From Saprospiraceae bacterium (GTDB taxonomy: Bacteria; Bacteroidota; Bacteroidia; Chitinophagales; Saprospiraceae): a stretch of 47,768 nucleotides of DNA. The translations under genes were made by a program, and so were the position numbers. Below, piece after piece: positions 35,670-44,535 of the stretch. Location of the stretch: assembly GCA_028279185.1 (NCBI GenBank), contig JANQSS010000049.1:1-47768 (forward strand), given 5' to 3'. The notes beneath the pieces were generated by a model. It was not told the DNA's origin. It did not search any database and saw only the letters and a list, made by a program, of their open reading frames with translations. The first letter of the stretch is position 1, and each line of letters starts with the position of its first letter.

Positions 35670-36194
35670 ATGGAATTTACAAATGAAGAGCTTGTTCCAG
35701 CGTATTTGCCCGATGCAATAGAGGTCGAATACAATAAACTGGCGCCTTCCTACAAAACATATTCCATGGTTTCTGCAAGTCTGGGATTTGCCCTTTTTTC
35801 ACTTGCCGCTTTGTTTGGTTTATTATTTTCAGGCCAGCTTTCTGGCATATTCCGTATGCTTTCTTTCATCGGTGTTCTTTTTTTATTATACATGTTTCGC
35901 ATGTTTGTAAAATACTATGGGTATGGCAAAAAAGGCTATGCCATTCGGCGCCATGACGTATTGTATAAATCAGGAATCTGGTGGAAGAGACATGTCTTTA
36001 TTCCCAAGAATCGCATCCAACATGTCGAAATCAAAAAAACACCACTAGAAGATGTCTTTGGTATTTCTCGGTTAATGATTTTCACAGCCGGTGGATCCGG
36101 AAGCGATCTTGTCATCCCGGGTTTGCTGCCCGAGGTAGCAGAGCGACTCAAGGAAAATTTAATGGAAAAAATTGCGCATGATCAGGAAGAATAG
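35670..36194 (+). CDS. Bacterial PH-domain membrane protein (YdbS-like)
   Basis: 175 residues from the ATG at 35670; an ATG at 35667 is adjacent. Two transmembrane segments (about residues 33-55 and 62-80; FALFSLAALFGLLFSG and MLSFIGVLFLLYMFRMF) precede a bPH2 domain with GYAIRRHDVLYKSGIWWKRH, the IPKNRIQHVEIKKTPLEDVF motif and ISRLMIFTAGG. This matches the YdbS half of the YdbS/YdbT pair known from Bacillus, where the pair contributes to resistance to a bacteriocin. It begins 10 bp after the mfd stop and overlaps the next gene by 17 bp. Confidence 0.9.
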   Translation: MEFTNEELVPAYLPDAIEVEYNKLAPSYKTYSMVSASLGFALFSLAALFGLLFSGQLSGIFRMLSFIGVLFLLYMFRMFVKYYGYGKKGYAIRRHDVLYKSGIWWKRHVFIPKNRIQHVEIKKTPLEDVFGISRLMIFTAGGSGSDLVIPGLLPEVAERLKENLMEKIAHDQEE

Positions 36195-37692
36195 TATCGA
36201 CCTGTCCGTCCCGGCGCATCAACCCCTTATTTCCATATTAGTCATATTTTGGAAAAGCTTTGGTGGAATTATTAAGTCGTTCTGGCCACTACTTTTCATT
36301 TTTTTCATGAACCAAAAAAAGGGAAACAACTGGCTACTCATCATTGGCAGTGTTGGATTAGCGCTTATTTCCTTTTTCTTTGGCATGCTGCGCTACTACA
36401 ACTTTCTCTACCATATTAGCAATAATAATCTGATAATATCAAGTGGTCTATTTACGAAAGTCACTAAAAACATTCCATTTGAACGAATCCAAAGTATCAG
36501 ACTTGAACAGAAGTTTATTCATCGTCTGCTCAACTTATATTCTGTGCGAATTGACACAGCAGGATCTTCCAAAGAAGAGATCGAAATTCCTGCGCTCGAT
36601 CATGCCACAGCGAGTAAGATTAAAGAGCAAATTTCCGAACACAATCGAGCCGCTACTAAACGAAAACAGGCCACTTCTACTTCGGGCCATTCGGTGACAC
36701 CTGAAGAAGAAGAATTAGTGTTCAAATTAGACTTAACGGATATCCTTAAACTGGGACTTACGGCTAATCACGTCCGTAATTTTTTTATAATACTCGGTGT
36801 GCTCTTTGGTATTTCAACTCAACTGGGTGAAATAGATTCGAAATATCGCTTTGATAGATGGATTGAATATGCCATCGACAACAGCAAAAAAATGACATTC
36901 GAATGGGAATATTTACTCATCATTCCTTTTGTTGTAATCATTTCCACATTAGTGAGTATTGGAATTTCGTTGTTTACTAATTTTAATTTGCGTGTGCGAA
37001 AAACACCAACTGGGTATCGAATCAATCAAGGCCTTATTAACAGGCGTGAACAATTTGCTCCCTATAAGAAAATTCAAATCTTTAGGTGGGCGATTTCACC
37101 GTTGCGTCATTTACTCGGATTGTACAATGTAAGTATTAAACAAGCTTCAAGTAGTGAAACATCTGTAAAAAAATCCATTCGTATTCCAGGAGCCCCTTTG
37201 GCGGATGTAAATAGTTTTTTAAACAAGGTATTTAGTAAGGCTTCTGGTGAAGCTGTAAAAAACTATCATGTTCATCATAAATTATTGTATCGATACTTTC
37301 TTTATTTTGTTACAATTCCAGCCTTTGTATTTGCCGTATTATTTTATTTCACACAGAGCGGACAATTCTTTTTATTGGCCTTTTTATGGCTTCTAATTGG
37401 AACTTTGTGCCTAGCACGATACTATAATTCATGGCAAATCACCATAGGAAAGTCTTACCTCCAACTCGGCCGCGGTATTCTAACCATGCGACGCGATCGT
37501 ATATTCATCCACAAACTTCAAGGATTGAAAGTAACACAAACACCTTACCAGTTGCGGCATGATTTGGCGAACATCATACTCCATACCGCAGCCGGAGATC
37601 TTGCAATTCCATATATACAATTATCGGATGCCCATGAAATAGCCAATTATTTGCTCTATAAGGTAGAAAGTAGTCGTAAGGCTTGGATGTAA
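36178..37692 (+). CDS. Bacterial PH-domain membrane protein (YdbT-like)
   Basis: 504 residues from the ATG at 36178 (the frame opens at a TTG at 36172). Three bPH2 units alternate with paired membrane segments: the first around FERIQSIRLEQKFIHRLLNL and YSVRIDTAGSS, the second around YKKIQIFRWAISPLRHLLGL, the third around RDRIFIHKLQGLKVTQTPYQ. The architecture and the 17-bp overlap with the smaller PH protein are those of YdbT/YdbS pairs. Predicted to be an inner-membrane complex. A role in resistance to membrane-active compounds is inferred from Bacillus. Confidence 0.9.
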   Translation: MIRKNSIDLSVPAHQPLISILVIFWKSFGGIIKSFWPLLFIFFMNQKKGNNWLLIIGSVGLALISFFFGMLRYYNFLYHISNNNLIISSGLFTKVTKNIPFERIQSIRLEQKFIHRLLNLYSVRIDTAGSSKEEIEIPALDHATASKIKEQISEHNRAATKRKQATSTSGHSVTPEEEELVFKLDLTDILKLGLTANHVRNFFIILGVLFGISTQLGEIDSKYRFDRWIEYAIDNSKKMTFEWEYLLIIPFVVIISTLVSIGISLFTNFNLRVRKTPTGYRINQGLINRREQFAPYKKIQIFRWAISPLRHLLGLYNVSIKQASSSETSVKKSIRIPGAPLADVNSFLNKVFSKASGEAVKNYHVHHKLLYRYFLYFVTIPAFVFAVLFYFTQSGQFFLLAFLWLLIGTLCLARYYNSWQITIGKSYLQLGRGILTMRRDRIFIHKLQGLKVTQTPYQLRHDLANIILHTAAGDLAIPYIQLSDAHEIANYLLYKVESSRKAWM

Positions 37693-37715
37693 GTTTACCT
37701 AAATTCTATCCGATA

Positions 37716-38249
37716 CTATTCACTCTTATTATCGAGAAACATACTGAAGCCGAACAAGAAACGAATAGAATTCGACGGGTCAAAAGGACCTGTGTCGGAG
37801 CGCCAGTATACCAACCTACCATCTAGCGTAATGTGATCGTTTAAATGAAAAGAAAGCCCACCCCCTCCAAAAGCAATATAACCATGACTACTTTCAAAAA
37901 AACCGCTCTCAAAATCTTGATAACTGTACTGGATACCGGTTATGGCAAAAGGTGATACTTTCTCATTAACAGAAAAATAGTACCGCATACTAGGTCCTAA
38001 AGAAATGGACCAGTTGTTAAGAACATTATCATTAAACAGTGAAAGCCCAAGATTAGCATTGATCAACAACTTATCCGTTACAAATTTTCCCCAGGATGGA
38101 CTTAAGAAAAAGCTTACTCCAGTGTTGTCATCTAATTCAATATTCAACGTTGCTGTTCCTGAAATCGCCGTATTCCCTTTCTTTATTTGACCAAAAACTG
38201 AAAAAGAGATAAGGAAAAAGAACAGCACTATCATAAGGTACTTCATCAT
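37716..38249 (-). CDS. Outer-membrane beta-barrel protein
   Basis: 177 residues. The signal peptide (MMKYLMIVLFFFLISFSVFG) is followed by alternating amphipathic strands (VSFFLSPSWGKFVTDKLLIN, SPFAITGIQYSYQDF, IAFGGGGLSFHLNDHITLDG), ending in RFLFGFSMFLDNKSE. This pattern is that of the small OmpA/OprF-like or 'outer membrane beta-barrel' family in Bacteroidota; about eight strands would fit. Convergent with the PH-domain genes (23 bp between stops). Function unknown. Confidence 0.85.
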   Translation of the reverse strand: MMKYLMIVLFFFLISFSVFGQIKKGNTAISGTATLNIELDDNTGVSFFLSPSWGKFVTDKLLINANLGLSLFNDNVLNNWSISLGPSMRYYFSVNEKVSPFAITGIQYSYQDFESGFFESSHGYIAFGGGGLSFHLNDHITLDGRLVYWRSDTGPFDPSNSIRFLFGFSMFLDNKSE

Positions 38250-38284
38250 ACTATTGTGTTTTAAAAAGTGTTAGTAAAGTTAGC

Positions 38285-38292
38285 CAAATATA
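38285..38292 (-). promoter_or_regulatory. Candidate -7 element of the beta-barrel gene
   Basis: TATATTTG on the minus strand (38292-38285) matches TAnnTTTG and lies 36 bp before the ATG at 38249, giving a leader of about 28 nt. There is no TTG at the usual -33 spacing. Confidence 0.45.
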
Positions 38293-38701
38293 CAGTTTTA
38301 ATCCAGTGTATCGTCACGAGCTAATTAACGGCTACTTTTGGCGAAATTTCCGCCTGTGGTTCGTTAGAAATACTCGATATAACCCTAACCGTGACTGCTT
38401 TCTGCGCTTTGACGTTGAATGAAACTTCTGGATAGTTTTATATGCCATCGTACGCTTTAATCGATACAAGTCTAGTAATATATTTTCCCTGAATTTGATG
38501 TCATATTCATTTTGCTAAAGCGAAATTGAAAATCAGTTCTTGCCCTTGCCTATTTCTAGTTAGTTAACATTAACCTCAAATGAGCTATAATTAATGTTTA
38601 TCGAGAAGTAGGGCTTAAATCTATAAAAATGCCATTTTCTCTATCAATTTATGCTATATTGGAAATTGTCTTGCCGCAAGTAGTTATTTAATATTCTAAT
38701 C
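38293..38701. other. Non-coding stretch upstream of the beta-helix gene
   Basis: About 400 bp without a gene. One TACTTTTG (38333-38340, plus strand) matches the -7 consensus but is some 360 bp from the next start and lacks a -33 element. I see no RNA gene, strong hairpin or repeat. Confidence 0.55.
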
Positions 38702-40780
38702 ATGATTTTGATAAGAGGTAAGTCATTTCAGGTTTTTTACATATTTACTATTTCATTATTTTCCTCTTTTTATACTCCTCTTTTTTGCCAGACATATTAC
38801 GTGCATCCATCTGGTAGCGATGCATACAACGGACTCTACAAAACCTACCAGGGTGGACTAAACGGTCCCTGGGCCACAATTACAATGGCGAATAGTAGTC
38901 TATCTGCTGGTGACACCGTGGAGTTGTTTGCGGGTACATACAATGACCAAATCCGTCCGGTTAATTCAGGCACTTCGAATAATGATCGAATTGTTTATCG
39001 GCCGGCTGGTAACGGTCCAGTTGTTTTACCAATTTGTTTTTACGGGGATGGCACATATGAATCTCGAGGCAGTATTGCGCTTGGACGTAGAAATTATATA
39101 ACAGTGACCGGTCGCAGTGCCGGAGGTGACGAGGACGAACGTTTAATTCAAATAATTGCAACGGGACTTTGTGACTTATACGGCAATGCAGCTGGATCAG
39201 AAGGGTGTGTTATTGAAAATATTATTATGCAACACGATGGGCCCACCTATGCACCTAATCGTGGGTTCGTCTTTTCAGATTACTGGTGGGAAGGGCAGTA
39301 TGAAACAAAATACTGCATTCTACGAAACTGTATAATTGAGGGTTACATTAGAAATGTAAACAACCCGACGCAGTATACAGAAGATATTATTTCTGTGGCT
39401 AAAAATGCGCATCATTTAATAGTTGAAGATAATTTTGTTGGTACTTGTCGCCATGTGAGTTTGAATTTTCAGGAAGCCACAACGCGTAAAATGATAATCC
39501 GAAATAACGAAATAATTAATCCGCAACACACCGCTTTGTCGTTTTATGGACTCGGCGCAAATCCAACTATTCAACACAGTCATCTCATCGAGGAAAATAC
39601 AATGAAAGCAACTGCCTATACAGCCAATCTACAAGGCAACCCTGGAAATGCCTTGCAATTTGGTGCCAGCGAGACTATTGTTCGTCATAATATTATTGCC
39701 GAAGGCGGATATGAAAATGCGAACTCAACGGTAGGCGGCATGTCTTGCAACCTCGGCGGTACACCCGGTCAAGTTTTGGACATGTCAGATAATCGATTTT
39801 ATAATAATACGATTGTAAATAATAAAGGCATTTGCTCTGGATCTTTCTTTTTTGGCGGAGATGGTTATGATAAGGGTCGAAATAAGTGGGTCAATAATGT
39901 TATTTACGGGTCGACCACTACCCTCGTACTTTATTGGACAGGATTTGATGATGGATACGATAGATACATTTCGAATATCTTCGGAAATGTGGCAGGTAGT
40001 CCTTCAGAAAACATAATTAATGTTGGTCTTGGTCCGGTAAATTTGGCGACCGCCATTTCAACTTACTCCAATCCCATCGAACCCGATTTTACCAATTGGA
40101 ATGGCTTTGACAATTTATACGATGCCAATCCACCATTTCAAAGTTATGGATCAGATTATGCAATGCTTCCCGGGGGGTCAACAGAAGATACTGGTGCTCC
40201 TCTAACGGTTGTTTCTGCAAGTGATGCTTTATCCGGCACAACGTTGACAGTAGAAGATAGCAGAATGTTTTATGGAGAATTTAGCGAATTTCCCCTTTGG
40301 ATGAACGTTCAGGCAGATCAACTGGCCATAGGACCTGCATATGGAACAGCACAAGTTGTGGATATAGTCGATATCACAGACTCATTGAATCAAATCACCT
40401 TAGCCGACCCAATAACACGGAACGTAGGGGACTTTGTGTGGTTGCATAAAAATTCGCGTGGCACACCTAAAGTTCTTGGCGCTGCACCCGACATTGGAGC
40501 ATCAGAACACGGTCAAAGTTCCAGCACAGCCGAAATTATACTAGAGCAATCGGGCATTACGCTATTTCCGAATTTGGTTCAAGACTTCGTAACCCTACAA
40601 TTGATAGCAGGAAATTATGAAGTGAAAATTCTTGATGCATCTGGAGCGCTTTATGAAAATGTAACCGTTACGGACACCTATACAATTGACTTGACCATCT
40701 TGCCTGCAGGTCTTTATTTCATTGAAATAGTTGAAACGGCAAACAACCTGCAGTATTTAAGGAAGATATTGAAGCAGTAG
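38702..40780 (+). CDS. T9SS-exported right-handed beta-helix protein
   Basis: 692 residues with a signal peptide (FTISLFSSFYTPLFCQ). The mature start TYYVHPSGSDAYNG, then GGLNGPWATI and AGDTVELFAGTYN, is the classic opening of pectate-lyase-like/DUF1565 parallel beta-helix proteins. Asn-rich coils follow (IIENIIMQHDGP-like, MIIRNNEIINPQHTALSF, NRFYNNTIVNN). The final ~75 residues are a T9SS type A sorting domain: GITLFPNLVQDFVTLQL, EVKILDASGALYENVTV and LPAGLYFIEIVE. The usual PNP of the first motif reads PNL. Likely a surface or secreted polysaccharide-binding or -degrading protein; no catalytic residues could be assigned. Confidence 0.88.
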   Translation: MILIRGKSFQVFYIFTISLFSSFYTPLFCQTYYVHPSGSDAYNGLYKTYQGGLNGPWATITMANSSLSAGDTVELFAGTYNDQIRPVNSGTSNNDRIVYRPAGNGPVVLPICFYGDGTYESRGSIALGRRNYITVTGRSAGGDEDERLIQIIATGLCDLYGNAAGSEGCVIENIIMQHDGPTYAPNRGFVFSDYWWEGQYETKYCILRNCIIEGYIRNVNNPTQYTEDIISVAKNAHHLIVEDNFVGTCRHVSLNFQEATTRKMIIRNNEIINPQHTALSFYGLGANPTIQHSHLIEENTMKATAYTANLQGNPGNALQFGASETIVRHNIIAEGGYENANSTVGGMSCNLGGTPGQVLDMSDNRFYNNTIVNNKGICSGSFFFGGDGYDKGRNKWVNNVIYGSTTTLVLYWTGFDDGYDRYISNIFGNVAGSPSENIINVGLGPVNLATAISTYSNPIEPDFTNWNGFDNLYDANPPFQSYGSDYAMLPGGSTEDTGAPLTVVSASDALSGTTLTVEDSRMFYGEFSEFPLWMNVQADQLAIGPAYGTAQVVDIVDITDSLNQITLADPITRNVGDFVWLHKNSRGTPKVLGAAPDIGASEHGQSSSTAEIILEQSGITLFPNLVQDFVTLQLIAGNYEVKILDASGALYENVTVTDTYTIDLTILPAGLYFIEIVETANNLQYLRKILKQ

Positions 40781-40855
40781 CTGCGACCAGCGTGCTTTCT
40801 TCTCCTCCATTGCATTCTAAGGCTGTATATGAACTGTTAAATAAATCATAACAAC

Positions 40856-40886
40856 TTGATATTACGAAGGTCTTCGTATATATTTG
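40856..40886 (+). promoter_or_regulatory. Promoter of the 40908-45807 BlaI/M56 operon
   Basis: TTG (40856-40858), a 20-bp spacer and TATATTTG (40879-40886) match the Bacteroidota TTG-N19/20-TAnnTTTG promoter. The predicted transcript start is about 40893, 15-18 nt before the ATG codons at 40908 and 40911. One operator-like palindrome fills the spacer and a second overlaps the start site. Confidence 0.75.
40863..40878. promoter_or_regulatory. Operator-like palindrome 1 (TACGA-N6-TCGTA)
   Basis: TACGAAGGTCTTCGTA is a 16-bp palindrome, perfect in both 7-nt arms, lying in the promoter spacer right next to the -7 element. BlaI/MecI-type repressors bind TAC...GTA dyads, and the third-from-last base pattern fits. 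The operon encodes such a repressor, so autorepression is the natural reading. Confidence 0.7.
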
Positions 40887-40888
40887 TC

Positions 40889-40904
40889 TACGAATCTTAT
40901 CGTA
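40889..40904. promoter_or_regulatory. Operator-like palindrome 2 (TACGA-N6-TCGTA)
   Basis: TACGAATCTTATCGTA repeats the same 5-6-5 dyad 26 bp downstream of the first copy and covers the predicted transcript start. Two equally spaced dyads around the -7 element fit the tandem operators of bla/mec-type regulation. Confidence 0.7.
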
Positions 40905-40907
40905 CTT

Positions 40908-41861
40908 ATGATGCAACTCATTGAGCGACAATTTACTTCGACATCTCGTCTTACTGATTTGATCGCAGTCATTCTGATCATTTGGAGTTTAATTACCTCC
41001 CTCGGTAAACCTATCCAGGCACAAACCACTGAGATGATCAGCAGCGAGTTTGACTTAGAGCACTATGTAATGAATTATAGCCCTGAACAACGAGCTGATG
41101 TTTCTGATAAGGACTTCGATTTTGCTTCGATGATAATTCGAGAAACCAAATCAGCAGTGAGCGCAGATGAGCGTGGTTTTAACGTGGCGGACTATTGGAA
41201 TATTTGTACTGCATTTATATATCTAGAGGAAAATCGTGAGGTTTTAGAATTGGCTTTTCAAAAAATGTTGGCCGCTGAGGGAAGTTGTGAGTACATTGTC
41301 TCACTTAAGGACAAGACCAGACTCGATGACATTTTTCCGGCGGAATATCACCAAAAAGAATTAACGTGTTCTTCAAGTACGAACAACAAGTCAAAATTTG
41401 ATTCAAAAATTTATGCACAAGAAAACAGTTTGGACATTCATTTGGTAGAACTCATAAACGAAATCGATTTACGCGACCAAAAATACAGAAGAGAAAGTGA
41501 TGAATTATTTAGAACCAAACAACCCGAACTGGACAAGTTAAATCAAGAATTAATTAATGACTTGTTCAAGAAACATAACAGTTACATTGGAAAATCCCTG
41601 GTGGGTCGCAAATTTCAGCATGTTATGTGGAGTGTAATTCAACATAGCAATCTCAGTATGATGGAAAAATATTTACCCATTGTTTATCGGGCTGTACAGG
41701 ATGGAGAATTACCTATTCAACCCTTGAAAATGCTAGTGGATAGAATTCATGCCAACAAATATGGCGTACAATTATTTGGAAGTCAATCAGGTGTTTCACT
41801 GGTAGAAGATGAAGACCGGAAAATGTGGATAGAAAAATATAAAATAGATCAATTGCAATAG
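40908..41861 (+). CDS. Hypothetical exported protein, first gene of the BlaI/M56 operon
   Basis: 317 residues from the ATG at 40908 (an ATG at 40911 and a TTG at 40884 are also in frame; the TTG would start upstream of the predicted transcript start). A signal-peptide-like segment (LIAVILIIWSLITSLGKPIQ, then AQ) is followed by a soluble, mostly helical, charged domain. Three cysteines (in NICTAF, GSCEYIV, LTCSSS) lie within about 60 residues. The C-terminal half (VELINEIDLRDQKYRRESDE, LDKLNQELINDLFKKHNSYI, VMWSVIQHSNLSMMEKYLPI) resembles a recurring Bacteroidota hypothetical region rich in 'DQ.yR' motifs, but I cannot name the family with confidence. It ends 1 bp before the blaI-like start, so it is part of the regulated operon. 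Confidence 0.75.
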   Translation: MMQLIERQFTSTSRLTDLIAVILIIWSLITSLGKPIQAQTTEMISSEFDLEHYVMNYSPEQRADVSDKDFDFASMIIRETKSAVSADERGFNVADYWNICTAFIYLEENREVLELAFQKMLAAEGSCEYIVSLKDKTRLDDIFPAEYHQKELTCSSSTNNKSKFDSKIYAQENSLDIHLVELINEIDLRDQKYRRESDELFRTKQPELDKLNQELINDLFKKHNSYIGKSLVGRKFQHVMWSVIQHSNLSMMEKYLPIVYRAVQDGELPIQPLKMLVDRIHANKYGVQLFGSQSGVSLVEDEDRKMWIEKYKIDQLQ

Positions 41862-41862
41862 A

Positions 41863-42246
41863 ATGAATATGGATAAAATCAAGCCAACTGAATCTGAGCT
41901 CGAAGTCCTCCAGGTACTATGGGACTTGGGCCCTTCCTCTGTACGGGAAGTCAACGAGTTCTTAAATGGTAAAAGAGAAATAGGATACACCACAACGCTA
42001 AAAATCATGCAAATCATGGCGGAAAAAGGCCTCGTCACGCGCGATACATCAAAGCGGACACACATATACAGTGCTTCAACTAAACAAGGTGAAACACAGT
42101 CCTTTTTACTAAGTGAATTTTTGCAGTCGGCCTTCCAAGGTTCGGCCAAGAAGTTGGTCTTGCAAGCCTTGGGTAACCATAGCACAACTAAAGCCGAGCT
42201 CGAGGAAATAAAATCACTGATCGAAAAACTAGAAAACGAAGAATAA
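41863..42246 (+). CDS. BlaI/MecI/CopY-family transcriptional repressor
   Basis: 127 residues. Winged-helix start KPTESELEVLQVLWDLGPSS, then VREVNEFLN, the recognition helix region IGYTTTLKIMQIMAEKGLVT and the wing RDTSKRTHIYSAS are canonical for the Penicillinase_R family. The C-terminal half is the helical dimerisation domain. Known members bind TAC/GTA dyads as dimers and are cleaved or released when the partner M56 membrane protease senses stress. The stop overlaps the M56 start (TAATG at 42244-42248), the usual coupled arrangement. It likely represses its own operon through the two dyads at 40863-40904. Confidence 0.94.
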   Translation: MNMDKIKPTESELEVLQVLWDLGPSSVREVNEFLNGKREIGYTTTLKIMQIMAEKGLVTRDTSKRTHIYSASTKQGETQSFLLSEFLQSAFQGSAKKLVLQALGNHSTTKAELEEIKSLIEKLENEE

Positions 42247-44492
42247 TGGATTACATCAACGAAATATTTTCAATGTCATTTTTATCGGCAGCCGGATGGA
42301 CGGTTTTGCATTCGCTTTGGATGGGTATCGCATTGTTGACCGTAATATTGATAGCGCAACACGTTGGAGCCAAAGACAGTCCATCTCGAAAATATAGAAT
42401 TGCCTTTGTCGGCCAGGCTACACTTTTCATCTTGGCCATTTTAACATTCACGTTTTATTACTTACGTCCGGAATCAGCAACACTTGGTGAAGTAATGTTC
42501 TCCGGTGAAATGGAGTCATTTGGAGTTGTTCAAACATCATTTGTCAACGAATGGAAAAATGTACTCGCCGCTAATGCTCCGTCAATAGCGATGATTTGGA
42601 TGATCGGCATGACATTTTTACTGTTAAAAATGCTTATAGGCTTTCGCTACATTCACAATTTAAGAAAATCCAGTTGGCGTATTACAGATGAAAGATTAAT
42701 TGAATTGGTTACCATAATTAAATCAAAATTCAAATTGAACATATCGTGTGATATTCGATCAACAAATAAATTCTTATCGCCATTACTGACGGGTCTTTAT
42801 CGTCCTTTTATTCTTCTTCCATTGGCGGTGATCAATTCATTAAGCATGGAAGAAGTCGAATTAGTACTTGCTCATGAGCTCGCGCATTTAAAGCGTTATG
42901 ATCACATCGCTGTTTTTTTTCAGCAAATATTCGAGACAGTCCTCTATTTCAATCCAGCCATATGGATCCTTAGTCGACAACTAAATAAATATCGCGAGGA
43001 AGCTTGTGATGATTTGGTTGTGCAAGTAATGGGCAAAGAAGTCAATTATGCTAAATCATTGGTCAAGCTTCAAGAATTACAAATACTAAGAAGACAAGAA
43101 GGGTTTGTTCTTTCAGCACTCGGTCGAAAAAATCATTTATTAAATCGTATTAAACGCATAATGAAAATGGAAACTAATAATCGCTTTAACCTGGGTAGAC
43201 TTTCAATTTTATTTTTACTCCCGTTAACATTCGCACTCCTTTCATTTTATTCTAAGCAGGATCGAAATAACAATAGAAATACGGAAGTTGAGGTTGAAAA
43301 AATAGCCCACCTCGTATCGCATGTCGAATACGACCATTCAATGACTCAAATCGACACGGTTCCTGTACCAAAATCAAGAACTAAAATCATCGAAAAAATA
43401 ACCAAAAAAGAAAATGGCCGCGAGGTTGAAGCTGAGTTTGAAGGTGATGAAATCAAGTATTTAAAAATTGACGGTGCTTTGGCGGACCCATCAAACACCG
43501 AAGAGTATGATGAAATTATAGCGGACTTACGCGATGATTTGGCGGATAATTCAAATCAACGCAACAATACGAACTCATTTTTCTTTAAAGGAGGCGATGA
43601 GGATATTGAAATCGAGATGGAATTTGAAGAGTTAGGAGAAGAAATGGAAGAGTTATTTGAACATTTAGGTGAAGACATGGGTGAACTTTTCGAAGACTTT
43701 GGCGAGAACATGGAAGGCTTATTTGATGACATTGAAGTAAAAGAATTAGAGAATGGATTTATGCTAAAACTAGATGGGGATGACGTTTTTGAGTTCTATG
43801 GGAATGGGGAAAACGACAATTTCAACTTCAATTTTAATGGCGATACCGAAAACTTAAAAAAATACTTTGAGAATTTCAACTCTAACCACCCCGAAATGCT
43901 AGAGTATTTTGAAAATTATCAATCACATTTTCCAGAAATTATAGAAGAAGATGGAAACATCATAATTCGCAAGTACAATGATGGGGATGATGTGATCATA
44001 TTCCGTGACGATATAGCCCGTTGGACTGAGGATGCCCAACGTCTGGCGGAAGAATACGAGCATAATGCTGAACGCTGGGCGCTCGAATGGAAAGATCGTG
44101 CGAAAGAGATGAAAGAACGACAAAAAGAGATGAAAAAGCATTGGAAAGATCGTGCGAAAGAAAGACGTGGTCATGAGGGAAATGTCATGCGCGTATACCC
44201 ACAATGGCGTGATCGAAACGATAATTCAGACGTTCACGTACATCGATTACTCGAACTTGCGCAACGAGACAATAGCATTTCTTTACAACATAGAATTGAA
44301 AAAGAGTTAAAAAATGACGGATTCATGTCAGCAGGTGGTAACTACACGTTCAAGCTCAAGGAAAACAAGTTGCGAATTAACGGTAAAAAACAGCCACAAG
44401 ATATTTATGAGAAGTACAAAGATATCTACGAGCGATACACAGGTTCTGACTTGAGCGGTTCCACGTATTCTACGAGCAACACTGGAATTTAA
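42246..44492 (+). CDS. BlaR1-like M56-family membrane metalloprotease with acidic repeat and charged coil
   Basis: 748 residues. Four transmembrane segments (around residues 13-38, 50-72, 108-132 and 318-336) frame the M56 protease domain, with the zinc motif HELAH at 210-214 and the downstream EEACDDLVV providing the third ligand near 252. Beyond the last membrane segment the protein does not carry the penicillin-binding domain of BlaR1. Instead it has a very acidic region with three 11-residue repeats (about 465-497: EEMEELFEHLG, EDMGELFEDFG, ENMEGLFDDIE), a basic/acidic coiled segment in which WKDRAKE occurs twice, and a terminal ~90-residue domain (FKLKENKLRINGKKQPQDIY) found in many Bacteroidota M56 proteins. 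Predicted to sense an envelope signal and inactivate the BlaI-like repressor; the signal is unknown. Confidence 0.93.
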   Translation: MDYINEIFSMSFLSAAGWTVLHSLWMGIALLTVILIAQHVGAKDSPSRKYRIAFVGQATLFILAILTFTFYYLRPESATLGEVMFSGEMESFGVVQTSFVNEWKNVLAANAPSIAMIWMIGMTFLLLKMLIGFRYIHNLRKSSWRITDERLIELVTIIKSKFKLNISCDIRSTNKFLSPLLTGLYRPFILLPLAVINSLSMEEVELVLAHELAHLKRYDHIAVFFQQIFETVLYFNPAIWILSRQLNKYREEACDDLVVQVMGKEVNYAKSLVKLQELQILRRQEGFVLSALGRKNHLLNRIKRIMKMETNNRFNLGRLSILFLLPLTFALLSFYSKQDRNNNRNTEVEVEKIAHLVSHVEYDHSMTQIDTVPVPKSRTKIIEKITKKENGREVEAEFEGDEIKYLKIDGALADPSNTEEYDEIIADLRDDLADNSNQRNNTNSFFFKGGDEDIEIEMEFEELGEEMEELFEHLGEDMGELFEDFGENMEGLFDDIEVKELENGFMLKLDGDDVFEFYGNGENDNFNFNFNGDTENLKKYFENFNSNHPEMLEYFENYQSHFPEIIEEDGNIIIRKYNDGDDVIIFRDDIARWTEDAQRLAEEYEHNAERWALEWKDRAKEMKERQKEMKKHWKDRAKERRGHEGNVMRVYPQWRDRNDNSDVHVHRLLELAQRDNSISLQHRIEKELKNDGFMSAGGNYTFKLKENKLRINGKKQPQDIYEKYKDIYERYTGSDLSGSTYSTSNTGI
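44088..44161 (+). repeat. 20-bp direct repeat inside the M56 gene
   Basis: TGGAAAGATCGTGCGAAAGA occurs at 44088-44107 and again at 44142-44161, a 54-bp period that keeps frame and doubles the WKDRAKE motif. It looks like a recent in-frame duplication of a coiled-coil unit. Confidence 0.85.
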
Positions 44493-44535
44493 CCCTACTT
44501 AAATTAAGATTAGTTAACCACAAAACTATAGCCGT

